Positions 35,099-43,546 of a stretch of 64,000 nt of DNA are shown in pieces. Numbering within the stretch: the first letter of the stretch is position 1; every line of letters begins with the position of its first letter. The notes below the pieces were generated by a model. That model saw nothing but the letters and a program-made list of their open reading frames with translations. It was not told the DNA's origin and did no database searches. The position numbers were made by a program, and so were the translations under genes. Origin of the DNA: DATDIC01 sp963777625 (GTDB taxonomy: Bacteria; Pseudomonadota; Alphaproteobacteria; Acetobacterales; Acetobacteraceae); contig CAVZRO010000019.1 of assembly GCA_963777625.1 (NCBI GenBank), positions 62,001 to 126,000 of the forward strand, read 5' to 3'.

Positions 35099-35349
35099 CG
35101 CCGCGCCCGCACGGCGGTGCGGGTCTTGGCCACCGTGGCGGACGGCGGCGGCAGGCGGAACACATAGGCCTGGTCGTCGGCCAAGGACCGGTCCCGGGGT
35201 ATCGCCGCGATCAGCGCCGAGAGCTGCCGCCAGGCGAGCACGAGGTCCGCCATCTGTCCGGGGTTCAGCGTCAGGCCGGCGCGCGCCACCATGGCTTGCA
35301 TTTCGGCGGGAGTAACGGGGAAGGTGGCTTTGGCCGGCGTTGCTGCCAT
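35095..35349 (-). CDS. Small AtzG/GatC-like partner of the amidase
   Basis: 84 residues, helical, beginning MAATPAKATFPVTPAEMQAM. LTLNPGQMADLVLAWRQLSA resembles the AtzG/DUF4089 small subunits that pair with amidases, and the C-terminus ends YVFRLPPPS before a basic tail. The identification rests on size, helical pattern and immediate coupling to the amidase, so it is moderate. In related systems the small subunit stabilises the amidase and closes its active site. Confidence 0.6.
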   Translation of the reverse strand: MAATPAKATFPVTPAEMQAMVARAGLTLNPGQMADLVLAWRQLSALIAAIPRDRSLADDQAYVFRLPPPSATVAKTRTAVRARR

Positions 35350-35500
35350 TGGGAACTGGGTCTCTTTTGAAACGGCTTGGCAAGCTATCCAGCCGTTTCC
35401 GCCGGGGCAAGCGGGATAGCGGGACAACCCCATCTGGCCGTCACACAAATTCGCGGTTGTTCTTGCTTATCCCCTCCCAACAGGTCGGCCGGTTATCACC

Positions 35501-36892
35501 TCATCCCACCGCCTTGATCCGTGCCAGTACCTCCTCGCGTCCCAGCGCCCCCAGCACCGAATCGATCCCCGGACTCACCGTGCTGCCGGTCAACGCCGCC
35601 CGCAGCGGCTGCGCCACCTGCCCGAGCTTCCGCCCCGTCGCTTCGGCGAACTGCCGCAGCGCCGCATCCAGCGCCGAGGCCGAAAAATCCGTCGCGTCCA
35701 GCCGCCCCGCCAGCTCACGCAGCATCAGGCGCGCCTCCGGTGTCAGCAGAGCAGCCGCCTTCGGCTCCATCGGCAGGGGGATCGCATGCGCCAGAAACGC
35801 CGCCGAGTCAGCCAGCTCCACCACGGTCTTCGCCCGCTCCTTCAAACCGGGCATCAACGTCCGGATACGCTCCGCCGCGACCGCTCCCACCGACAGGTCG
35901 GTCCGATGCGCCAGCCGACGCAGGACGTCCTTCGTCAGCCACTCGTCGTCGGCCTGGCGCAGATAAACCCCGTTCAAATGCGCGAGCTTGGCGTAGTCCA
36001 TGCGCGCCGGGGAACGCCCGACCCCGTCGATGTCGAACAGCCGGATGGCCTCCGCCCGGTCGAGCAGCTCCACGTCGCCATGGCCCCAGCCCAGCCGCAG
36101 CAGGTAATTGCACAGCGCCTCCGGCAGATAACCGAGATCCCGGAACTCCGTCACCGACTGCGCCCCGTGTCGCTTCGACAGCTTGGCGCCGTCGGCGCCA
36201 TGGATCAGCGGCACATGGCCAAAGCGCGGCAGCTCCCATCCCATCGCGCGGTAGATCTGTACTTGCCGGAACGTGTTCGTCAGGTGGTCGGACCCGCGGA
36301 TCACGTGCGTGATCGCCATATCGTGGTCGTCAACCACCACCGAAAAATTGTAGATCGGCGAGCCATCGCTGCGCAGGATGATCATGTCGTCCAACTCGCT
36401 GTTGGCGACCCGGACGACGCCCTGCACCAAATCCTCGACCACCGTCTCCCCCTCGCGCGGGGCCTTCAGCCGGATCGCCGGGGCAACGCCGGCAGGAGCC
36501 TCGGTCGGGTCGCGGTCGCGCCAGACATCGAACCGCGGAGGGCGCTTTTCGGCGATGGCCTGTTCGCGCATCCGCGCCAGTTCGTCCGGCGTGCAATAGC
36601 AGCGATAGGCATGGCCCGCCGCCAGCAGAAGCTGCGCCACCTCGATGTGCCGCGGCGCGCGGGTGGACTGGAACAGCGGTGGCTCGTCGCGTTCCAGCCC
36701 CAGCCAGTCCAGGCTATCCAGGATCAGTTGTGTGTATGCCTCGGTACTGCGCTCGCGATCGGTGTCCTCGATACGAAGCACGAAGGCGCCGCCATGATGA
36801 CGGCTGAACAGATAATTGAACAGCGCGGTGCGAGCCCCGCCAATGTGCAGCGGGCCGGTCGGGCTAGGGGCGAAGCGAGTACGGACGGTCAT
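35501..36892 (-). CDS. gltX: Glutamyl-tRNA synthetase
   Basis: 463-residue class I synthetase. The HIGH motif is in RFAPSPTGPLHIGGARTALF (residues 6-25) and the KMSKS motif in GADGAKLSKRHGAQSVTEF (about 240). VLRIEDTDRERS, YRCYCTPDEL and IRGSDHLTNT are also present. Length and end match alphaproteobacterial GltX. Bacteria of this group often have two gltX copies, one of which charges tRNA-Gln for amidation. Which copy this is cannot be told. The start ATG 36892 gives MTVRTRFAPSPTG. Confidence 0.95.
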   Translation of the reverse strand: MTVRTRFAPSPTGPLHIGGARTALFNYLFSRHHGGAFVLRIEDTDRERSTEAYTQLILDSLDWLGLERDEPPLFQSTRAPRHIEVAQLLLAAGHAYRCYCTPDELARMREQAIAEKRPPRFDVWRDRDPTEAPAGVAPAIRLKAPREGETVVEDLVQGVVRVANSELDDMIILRSDGSPIYNFSVVVDDHDMAITHVIRGSDHLTNTFRQVQIYRAMGWELPRFGHVPLIHGADGAKLSKRHGAQSVTEFRDLGYLPEALCNYLLRLGWGHGDVELLDRAEAIRLFDIDGVGRSPARMDYAKLAHLNGVYLRQADDEWLTKDVLRRLAHRTDLSVGAVAAERIRTLMPGLKERAKTVVELADSAAFLAHAIPLPMEPKAAALLTPEARLMLRELAGRLDATDFSASALDAALRQFAEATGRKLGQVAQPLRAALTGSTVSPGIDSVLGALGREEVLARIKAVG

Positions 36893-36968
36893 GAGCGGTG
36901 CCTTCAGCGCGGATCGCGGTTCGTCCAGGATCGCAAAACTCCGCGCACCCGCAAAGGGCCGGACGCCG

Positions 36969-37000
36969 ACGACCGCCTATGCAGCCTCATAGGCGGTCGT
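36969..37000. terminator. Perfect 12-bp hairpin between the formate/oxalate operon and gltX
   Basis: ACGACCGCCTAT and ATAGGCGGTCGT flank an eight-base loop. It has no long T-tract, so it is not a textbook intrinsic terminator. Its position after the last gene of the minus-strand operon and about 76 bp before gltX suggests a terminator or an operator for gltX. Confidence 0.45.
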
Positions 37001-37076
37001 AACCACAACGCCGAATCTACCGTCGTAGCCGCATCACCCGGCGATCACCCCGGCTATCGGCCGACGGGTCGCCTGC

Positions 37077-37175
37077 TTACCCGAACAGTTTCGTCGCATC
37101 CCCCAGGGTGTTGGCGATCCCCCACAGCAGCGGAATGCCAACCAGCGCCCAGAAGAAGATCAGCTTCGCGGTCAT
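37077..37175 (-). CDS. OFA-family MFS transporter small subunit (32 aa)
   Basis: Thirty-two residues: MTAKLIFFWALVGIPLLWG, then IANTLGDATKLFG, a single TM helix with a short amphipathic tail. It is preceded by a GGGAGGG ribosome site and follows the transporter gene by 14 bp. It matches the pattern of short membrane proteins annotated as MFS transporter small subunit next to oxalate/formate-type transporters. That association is known from annotation, and the function is inferred. It is easily missed because of its size. Confidence 0.75.
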   Translation of the reverse strand: MTAKLIFFWALVGIPLLWGIANTLGDATKLFG

Positions 37176-37189
37176 CGCTTTACCCTCCC

Positions 37190-38575
37190 TCAGATACTGG
37201 CAGTCTGGGCTGCAAGATAATGCCGCTCATGCACCGGCCGCATCAGCAGGTTGCAGATCAGCCCGATCAGCAACAGCCCGGCCATGATGTACATCGTCTC
37301 GGTATAGGCATCGGCCTTCGCCGCGCCATGGTCGATCAGATACTCGCGCATGTAGTTGACGATCACCGGCCCGAACACGCCCGCCGCCGACCACGCCGTG
37401 AGCAGCCGCCCATGAATCGCGCCGACATATTGTACCCCGAACACATCCTTCAGATACGCCGGAATGGTCGAGAAGCCACCGCCATACATGCTGATGATGA
37501 TCAGGAAGCAGATCACGAACAGCGCCACGCTGCCCATATGTCCGGACGTCGGCACCAGCCCGTACAACAGCATGCCGAGGATAAAGAACACGCAGTACGT
37601 GGTCTTCCTCCCCATGTAGTCCGACGCCGTGGCCCAGACGAAGCGGCCCCCCATGTTGAAGATGCTCAGCAGTCCGACGAAGCCCGCCGCGGCGATCGCC
37701 GTCACCCGCCCAGGGAACATCTCCTGCGCCATCGCCGAGGCCTGCCCCAGCACGCCGATACCGGCGGTGACGTTCAGACACAGCACCCACCACAGCAGCC
37801 AGAACTGCGGCGTGCGGGATGCCGTAGCGACATGCACGTTTTCCGTCGTGATCAGTCCGACCGACTGCACCGGCGCCACGTAGCCCGCCGGATGCCAGCC
37901 CGGTTGCGGCACCCGCACGATGATCGCACCGATCGACATGAAGCAGAAATAGACGATGCCGAGCACCACGAAGGTTTCCATCACACCGACATTCGTCGAG
38001 GTGGAGAACGCCCGCATCAGCAATACCGACAGCGGCGCGGCGATCATCGCCCCCCCGCCAAAGCCCATGATCGCCATCCCCGTCGCCATTCCCGGTCGAT
38101 CAGGAAACCACGTAATCAGCGTCTTCACCGGCGAGATGTAGCCGATGCCCAGGCCGCAGCCGCCGATCACCCCATAGCCGAGATAGATCAGCCACAGATT
38201 ATGGATGCTCACCCCGAACGCCGAGATCAGGAACCCGCCGCCGAAGCAGCAGGCGGCGGCGAACATTGCCTTGCGCGGTCCGACCCGGTCGAGCCACGAG
38301 CCAGCCACCGCCGCGGAAACGCCCAGGAACACGATGGCGAGGCTGAAGATCCATCCCTCCTGCGTCAGTTTCCAATCATCGGGCGCCGACTTGGTGATAC
38401 CGATCAGTCGGGTCATCGGCAGGTTGAATACGCTGAACGCATATGCCTGGCCGATGCACAAATGCACGCAGAGTGCCGCGGGAGGCACCATCCACCGATT
38501 GAATCCGGGTCCGGCAATGATCCGCTCCCGATCCAGCAGCCCCGGTGACTTGCCGCTTGCAAACGTGGAACTCAT
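37190..38575 (-). CDS. OFA-family MFS transporter (oxalate/formate antiporter-like)
   Basis: 461 residues with 12 TM helices. Motifs are GFNRWMVPPAALCVHLCIGQ, AYAFSVFNLPMTRLIG, WLDRVGPRKAMFAAACCFGG, and GYGVIGGCGLGIGYISPVKT with WFPDRPGMATGMAIMGFGGG, the OFA signature. It has the extended loop between TM6 and TM7 typical of long OxlT homologues. It lies directly after the formate dehydrogenase genes, so import of oxalate or formate (or exchange of the two) is the likely role. Start ATG 38575 has GGAGG upstream. Confidence 0.88.
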   Translation of the reverse strand: MSSTFASGKSPGLLDRERIIAGPGFNRWMVPPAALCVHLCIGQAYAFSVFNLPMTRLIGITKSAPDDWKLTQEGWIFSLAIVFLGVSAAVAGSWLDRVGPRKAMFAAACCFGGGFLISAFGVSIHNLWLIYLGYGVIGGCGLGIGYISPVKTLITWFPDRPGMATGMAIMGFGGGAMIAAPLSVLLMRAFSTSTNVGVMETFVVLGIVYFCFMSIGAIIVRVPQPGWHPAGYVAPVQSVGLITTENVHVATASRTPQFWLLWWVLCLNVTAGIGVLGQASAMAQEMFPGRVTAIAAAGFVGLLSIFNMGGRFVWATASDYMGRKTTYCVFFILGMLLYGLVPTSGHMGSVALFVICFLIIISMYGGGFSTIPAYLKDVFGVQYVGAIHGRLLTAWSAAGVFGPVIVNYMREYLIDHGAAKADAYTETMYIMAGLLLIGLICNLLMRPVHERHYLAAQTASI

Positions 38576-38738
38576 GGGACCCCCTCCCGTCGCAACATTG
38601 ATCTTTGGTAAGTATCCGAGTCGCGTTGTTGTTACAATGATACCCACTGAGGCCCTGCAATTCAATGGCCTTCTGCACCGACCCGCCGGCCCCCCGCGAT
38701 CGGAGTGCACCCGTTCCGGGCGCGCAGCGGACGCTCGA

Positions 38739-38948
38739 TCAGGCGCGCAGCCGCTCGACCGCTTCCCGGGTCGCCGGATCCAGTTTGCTGCCCGGCACGT
38801 CCAGCGACGCGACGATGGTCGCCCGCATTCGCGGGTCCCAGAACTTGCGCAGGTGATCCTCGATCGCCGCCACCGCCTCGTCATGCGGCTGGTAGGCAAA
38901 GAAACGACCGATCTGGTTGGCCATGTAAGCAAGCTTGTCAGGCGACAT
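38739..38948 (-). CDS. fdsD: Formate dehydrogenase delta subunit
   Basis: 69 residues. MSPDKLAYMANQIGRFFAYQ and DHLRKFWDPRMRATIVASLD are diagnostic of FdsD, the small subunit required for assembly of the soluble NAD-dependent formate dehydrogenase. It overlaps the 3' end of fdhD by 11 bases, as in other fdsGBACD operons. Start ATG 38948. Confidence 0.93.
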   Translation of the reverse strand: MSPDKLAYMANQIGRFFAYQPHDEAVAAIEDHLRKFWDPRMRATIVASLDVPGSKLDPATREAVERLRA

Positions 38949-39846
38949 GCGGTGCGCGCTCCATCTCGATCCGCTCGGCGTGGGTAAACAACTCGAACCC
39001 GTCCTGCCGGGCCACGCCGACCAGCGTGATCCCGGCAGCATCGGCCATGCGCACCGCGAGCGCGGTCGGTGCCGAGACCGCGACCACCACCGGGGCGCCG
39101 ATCGCCGCCGCCTTCTGCACCAGCTCGACCGATAGTCGGCTGCTGAGCAGCAGCATGCCTTCGGAGGCGGCCACACCCAGCCGGGCCAGCGCGCCGGCCA
39201 GCTTATCGAGTGCGTTGTGCCGCCCGACATCCTCGCGCAGCGCGATCAGACCGCGCGTTCGGGTCCACAGCCCGGCGGCATGCACCGCATGGGTGTCCTG
39301 ATTGAGCCGCTGCGCACCCGGCATCGCCGCCATCGCAACCGTAATATCGGCGGCCTTGAACTGCGCCGTCGAGGCCACACGCGGCGGTGCTCGCAGCGCA
39401 TCCTCCAGGCTTTCGATCCCGCACAGTCCGCAGCCGCTGGGTCCGGCCAGCCGACGGCGGCGTCGCTCGGCCTGCATCGCCCGTTCGGCGCTGAGCCACA
39501 TGCGCAACTCGATACCGTTCTCGACCCGGACGACGACAATTTCCTCGATGTCACCGGGCCGCTGCACGATGCCCTCGGTCAGGCTGAAGCCGAGCGCGAA
39601 ATCCTCCAGATCGGCCGGCGTGGCAAGCATCACGGCGAGCGTCGCCCGGTTGTACGTGAGCGCGACCGGAATTTCCTCCGGAACGACGCGCGTGCCCTGC
39701 ACAATGCTTCCGTCGCGCCAGGCGATACGCCGGATTGTGCGGCTCGCCTGCTCCCCCCGCCGCTTCCCGCAAGCGGACGGGGCTTTCGTCTCCCCCTCCT
39801 CTTGCGAGACCGGGCCGGAAGCAGCGGGCGCCCCGGCTCCTCTCAT
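38938..39846 (-). CDS. fdhD: Formate dehydrogenase accessory sulfurtransferase
   Basis: 302-residue FdhD/FdsC. It transfers sulfur to the molybdenum bis-MGD cofactor before insertion in FdsA and binds the cofactor. The Cys motif PSGCGLCGIESLEDAL matches the CxxC loop of FdhD. ALTYNRATLAVMLATPADLE, FALGFSLTEGIV, LREDVGRHNALDKLAGAL and LVGVARQDGFELF are family motifs. The N-terminus has an extra Pro/Ala-rich stretch. The ATG at 39846 overlaps the fdsA stop as ATGA. Confidence 0.93.
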   Translation of the reverse strand: MRGAGAPAASGPVSQEEGETKAPSACGKRRGEQASRTIRRIAWRDGSIVQGTRVVPEEIPVALTYNRATLAVMLATPADLEDFALGFSLTEGIVQRPGDIEEIVVVRVENGIELRMWLSAERAMQAERRRRRLAGPSGCGLCGIESLEDALRAPPRVASTAQFKAADITVAMAAMPGAQRLNQDTHAVHAAGLWTRTRGLIALREDVGRHNALDKLAGALARLGVAASEGMLLLSSRLSVELVQKAAAIGAPVVVAVSAPTALAVRMADAAGITLVGVARQDGFELFTHAERIEMERAPHVA

Positions 39847-42684
39847 TTGGCCGGAACAGGCTCGATCCGTCGACTCGCCTCGGTGAACTCGCGGTACCGG
39901 ATCTGCCACTCGCTTGGCCCGTTGCTGGGCGCGACCTGCACCGCCGTCACCTTGTATTCGGGGCAGCTTGTCGCCCAATCGGCATAGTCGGTCGTCACCA
40001 CGTTGGCCTGCGTGTCCGGATGATGGAAGGTGGTGTAAACCACGCCAGGAGCCACGCGGTCAGTCACCTGCGCCCGCAGCGTGGTCGCCCCCGACCGGCT
40101 TGCCAGCCGGACCGGGTCGCCGTCGCGGATGCCGCGCTGCTCGGCATCGTGGGGATGAATTTCGAGCACGTCCTCCTGATGCCAGACGACATTGTCGGTG
40201 CGCCGCGTCTGCGCCCCCACATTGTATTGCGACAGAATGCGGCCAGTGGTGAGCAGCAGCGGGAAGCGCGGACCCGTGCGCTCGTCGCTGGCGATATACT
40301 CCGTGATCAGGAAATTGCCCTTGCCGCGCACGAAATGCCCGACATGCATGGTCGGCGTGCCCTCGGGCGCGGCTTCATTGCACGGCCACTGCACCGACCC
40401 AAGCCGATCGAGCTTGGCGAACGACACGCCGGCAAAGCTCGGCGTGGTGCGGGCGACCTCGTCCATCACCTCGGACGGATGCGTGTATTTCCAGCCGAGC
40501 CCGAGCGCATTGGCGATCAGTTGCGTGATCTCCCAGTCCTCGTAGCCATTGCGTGGCGCCATTGCCTTGCGCACCATGTTGATGCGCCGCTCGGCATTGA
40601 TAAAGGTGCCGTTCTTCTCCAGGAACGTCGAGCCGGGCAGGAATATGTGCGCGTAACTGGCCGTCTCGTTCAGGAACAGGTCCTGAATGACGACGCACTC
40701 CATCGCCGCCAGCCCGGCCGTGACATGCTGCGTGTCCGGATCGGACTGTGCGATGTCCTCGCCCTGGATATATAGCGCCCGGAACGAGCCGTCCTGCGCC
40801 GCGTCCAGCATGTTGGGGATGCGCAGCCCCGGCTCTGCGTCGAGCGTCATGCCCCATTCGCGCTCGTAGATCGCGCGTACCTCGGGGCGGCCCACGTGGC
40901 GGTAATCGGGGAACTCGTGCGGGAAACTGCCCATGTCGCAGGAGCCCTGCACGTTGTTCTGCCCGCGTAGCGGATTTACCCCGGTTCCAGGCCGGCCGAC
41001 ATTGCCCGTCACCATCGCGAGCTGAGCCAGCGCCATTACCGCGGTACTGCCCTGGCTGTGCTCGGTCACGCCCAGGCCATAATAGATCGCCCCATTCGGC
41101 GCCGCGGCGTACAGCCGCGCGGCCGCCCGGATCAGTTCGGGCGCCACGCCGCTGAGTTTCTCCACTTCCTCCGGGCTGTTGCGCGGTTCGGCGATGAACG
41201 CCGCCCAGGCACGGAACGCATCGAGATCGCACCGCTCGCGCACATACGCCTCATCGACCAGCCCTTCGGTCACGATGACATGCGCCAGCGCGTCCAGTCA
41301 CGGCGACGTTGGTGCCCGGCCTGATCGGCAGGTGGTACGCAGCCTCCACATGCGGGGTACGCACGAGGTCGATCCGCCGCGGGTCGATGACGATCAGCTT
41401 CGCCCCTTCACGCAGCCGCTTCTTCATGTGCGATGCGAACACCGGATGCCCGTCGGTCGGGTTGGCGCCGATCACCATGATCACGTCGGCATGCTCGACC
41501 GAATCGAAATCGTTGGTGCCGGCGGAGGTGCCGAACGTCTTGCCCAGCCCATAGCCAGTTGGCGAGTGGCAAACGCGCGCGCACGTATCGATGTTGTTGT
41601 TGCGGAAGCCGGCGCGCACCAGCTTCTGCATCAGATACGTCTCCTCGTCGGTACAGCGTGACGAAGTGATGGCACCGACGGCGCCGATACCGTGCTGGGC
41701 CTGGATTCGCCGGAATTCGGCGGCGACCCGGGCGATCGCTGCGTCCCAGCTCACCTCCCGCCAGGGATCCGTAACCCGCTCGCGCAGCATCGGCTTCAGG
41801 ATGCGGTCGCGGTGCATGGCATAGCCCCAGGCGAACCGGCCCTTGACGCAGGAATGCCCGTGATTGGCCTTGCCGTCCTTGGCCGGCACCATGCGCACGA
41901 CGACGTCGCCCTGCATCTCCACGTTGAAGTTGCAGCCGACACCGCAATACCCGCAGGTGGTAACCACCGAATGCTCCGGCTGGCCGAGTTCCACCACCGA
42001 TTTCTCGATCAATGAGCCGGTCGGGCAAGCCTGCACGCAGGCGCCGCAAGACACGCATTCCGACTCCAGGAACGCCTCGTTCATTCCGGCGACAATCTTC
42101 GACTCGAAGCCACGGCCTTCGACGGTCAGCGCGAAGGTGCCCTGGATGTCGTCGCACGCGCGCACGCAGCGCGAGCACACGATGCAGCGCGCCGGATCGA
42201 ACTGAAAGTACGGATTCGAAACATCCACGGGCGTATCCAGGTGGTTTGCGCCCGCATACCCGTACCGCACCTCCCGCACGCCCACCATTCCGGCGGCCTC
42301 TGCGAACTCACTCCCTCCCGCGACTGGTGACGTGAAAGCGTCGCGAGGATGGTCCGACAGATAAAGCTCCATCACCCCACGCCGGATGCGCCGCACGCGA
42401 TCGGTGGTGGTATGCACCTTCATCCCCGCCGCCACCGGTGTCGTGCAGGATGCCGGAGTGCCCCCCCGCCCCTCGATTTCCACCAGGCACATCCGACACG
42501 ACCCGAACGCGTTCAGCGTATCGGTCGCGCACAGCTTCGGCACCTTGATCCCCGCCACCATCGCCGCCCGCATCACCGAGGTACCTTCCGGCACGCTCAC
42601 CTGATGGCCATCGACGGTCAGCGTGACCATGGTTTCAGACGAACTCTCCGGAGTGCCGAAATTGGCCTCCTGAATCATCGGCAT
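39843..42684 (-). CDS. fdsA: NAD-dependent formate dehydrogenase alpha subunit, one frame disruption, iron-sulfur ligands missing
   Basis: Molybdenum bis-MGD subunit that oxidises formate to CO2. In order it has a plant-type [2Fe-2S] domain (Cys52, 63, 66, 80), a NuoG-like segment, two 4Fe-4S motifs (CIVCSRCVRAC at 167-177 and CVSCGACVQAC at 210-220), the CGYCGVGC cluster of the catalytic domain at 244-251, and the active-site Cys372 in CARVCHSPTGYG. In the NuoG-like segment His112 is kept, but the three expected Cys ligands at 116, 119 and 125 read Ala, Ser and Ser. The frame breaks near 41294: removing one base of GTGACTGGAC restores VAVTDALAHVIVTEG. Start ATG 42684 is preferred to a GTG at 42696. 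Confidence 0.92.
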
Positions 42685-42735
42685 AACCGCCTCCACGAAG
42701 TCACCAGCATCACCGCACCACCCACACCCACACCG

Positions 42736-43217
42736 ACCTCTCCCGCTCTGCGGGAGAGGTCGGCGCGCCGCAGCGCGCCGGGTGAGGGTTCGCGCACCGC
42801 TAGCGCCGCCACCGTCGCAGTTCGCTGAGTATCACCTCCACCACCCAAAACCGCACCCACCTCTCCCGCTCTGCGGGAGAGGTCGGCGCGCCGCAGCGCG
42901 CCGGGTGAGGGTTCGCGCACCGCTAGCGCCGCCACCGTCGCAGTTCGCTGAGTATCACCTCCACCACCCAAAACCGCACCCACCTCTCCCGCTCTGCGGG
43001 AGAGGTCGGCGCGCTGCAGCGCGCCGGGTGAGGGTTCGCGCACCGCTAGCGCCGCCACCCTCGCAGTTCGCTGAGTATCACCTCCACCACCCAAAACCGC
43101 ACCCACCTCTCCCGCTCTGCGGGAGAGGTCGGCGCGCCGCAGCGCGCCGGGTGAGGGTTCGCGCACCGCTACCGCCGCTACCGTCGCAGTTCGCTGAGTA
43201 TCACCTCCACCACCATC
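42736..43217. repeat. 123-bp tandem array: REP palindrome plus DUF559 gene tail, four units
   Basis: Units begin at 42736, 42859, 42982 and 43105, each exactly 123 bp apart and nearly identical. Each has a palindrome (CTCTCCCGCTCTGCGGGAGA), a second palindrome (GGCGCGCCGCAGCGCGCC), GGGTGAGGGTTCGCGCACCG, and then TCGCAGTTCGCTGAGTATCA, which is the complement of the last codons of the DUF559 gene (VILSELRR-stop). The fourth unit ends in the real gene. It separates fdsA from DUF559. As 123 is a multiple of three, it creates a spurious long frame. Confidence 0.95.
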
Positions 43218-43504
43218 TCCGGCCGCGCGAGTACATCGTGGTTCCAAAACCGCACCACGCGCCACCCGTGTTCCCGCAACCACGCCGTCCGGTCCGCATC
43301 GTCCGCGGCATCGCAGTGCTGCCCGCCATCCGCCTCGATCACCAGCCGAGCCATCACGCACGCGAAATCCGCGATAAACACCCCGATCGGATGCTGTCTG
43401 CGAAATTTGAAACCCTCCAACCGCCGGCCGCGCAGCAGCGTCCAGAGCCGACGCTCCGCATCCGTGGAATTGCGGCGGAGTGTGCGGGCGTGAGCGCTGA
43501 CCAT
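43178..43504 (-). CDS. DUF559 endonuclease-domain protein
   Basis: 108 residues of the DUF559 family, related to very-short-patch-repair (Vsr-like) nucleases of the PD-(D/E)XK fold. TLRRNSTDAERRLWTLLRGR, FKFRRQHPIGVFIADFACV and RLVIEADGGQHCDAADDADR contain the conserved Asp, Glu and Gln-His residues. TAWLREHGWRVVRFWNHDVL is the family end. It sits in the middle of the fds operon on the same strand, flanked on both sides by REP-like palindromes in inverted orientation. Biological role in the family is not established. Mobility or housekeeping of REP elements is my inference. Confidence 0.85.
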   Translation of the reverse strand: MVSAHARTLRRNSTDAERRLWTLLRGRRLEGFKFRRQHPIGVFIADFACVMARLVIEADGGQHCDAADDADRTAWLREHGWRVVRFWNHDVLARPEMVVEVILSELRR

Positions 43505-43546
43505 TCCGCAACACTGCGGTCAAACCCGTAAATGAACCCCCACGCA

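Noticed and set aside
35786..38548. A 920-residue open frame on the plus strand
   Set aside because: It is antisense to gltX, the OFA transporter and its small subunit, is rich in His/Arg/Gln as expected for a shadow frame in GC-rich DNA, and has no family motifs.
42736..43217. Possible CRISPR array
   Set aside because: The units are tandem without unique spacers, have a gene tail inside, and are 123 bp long. No cas gene is seen.
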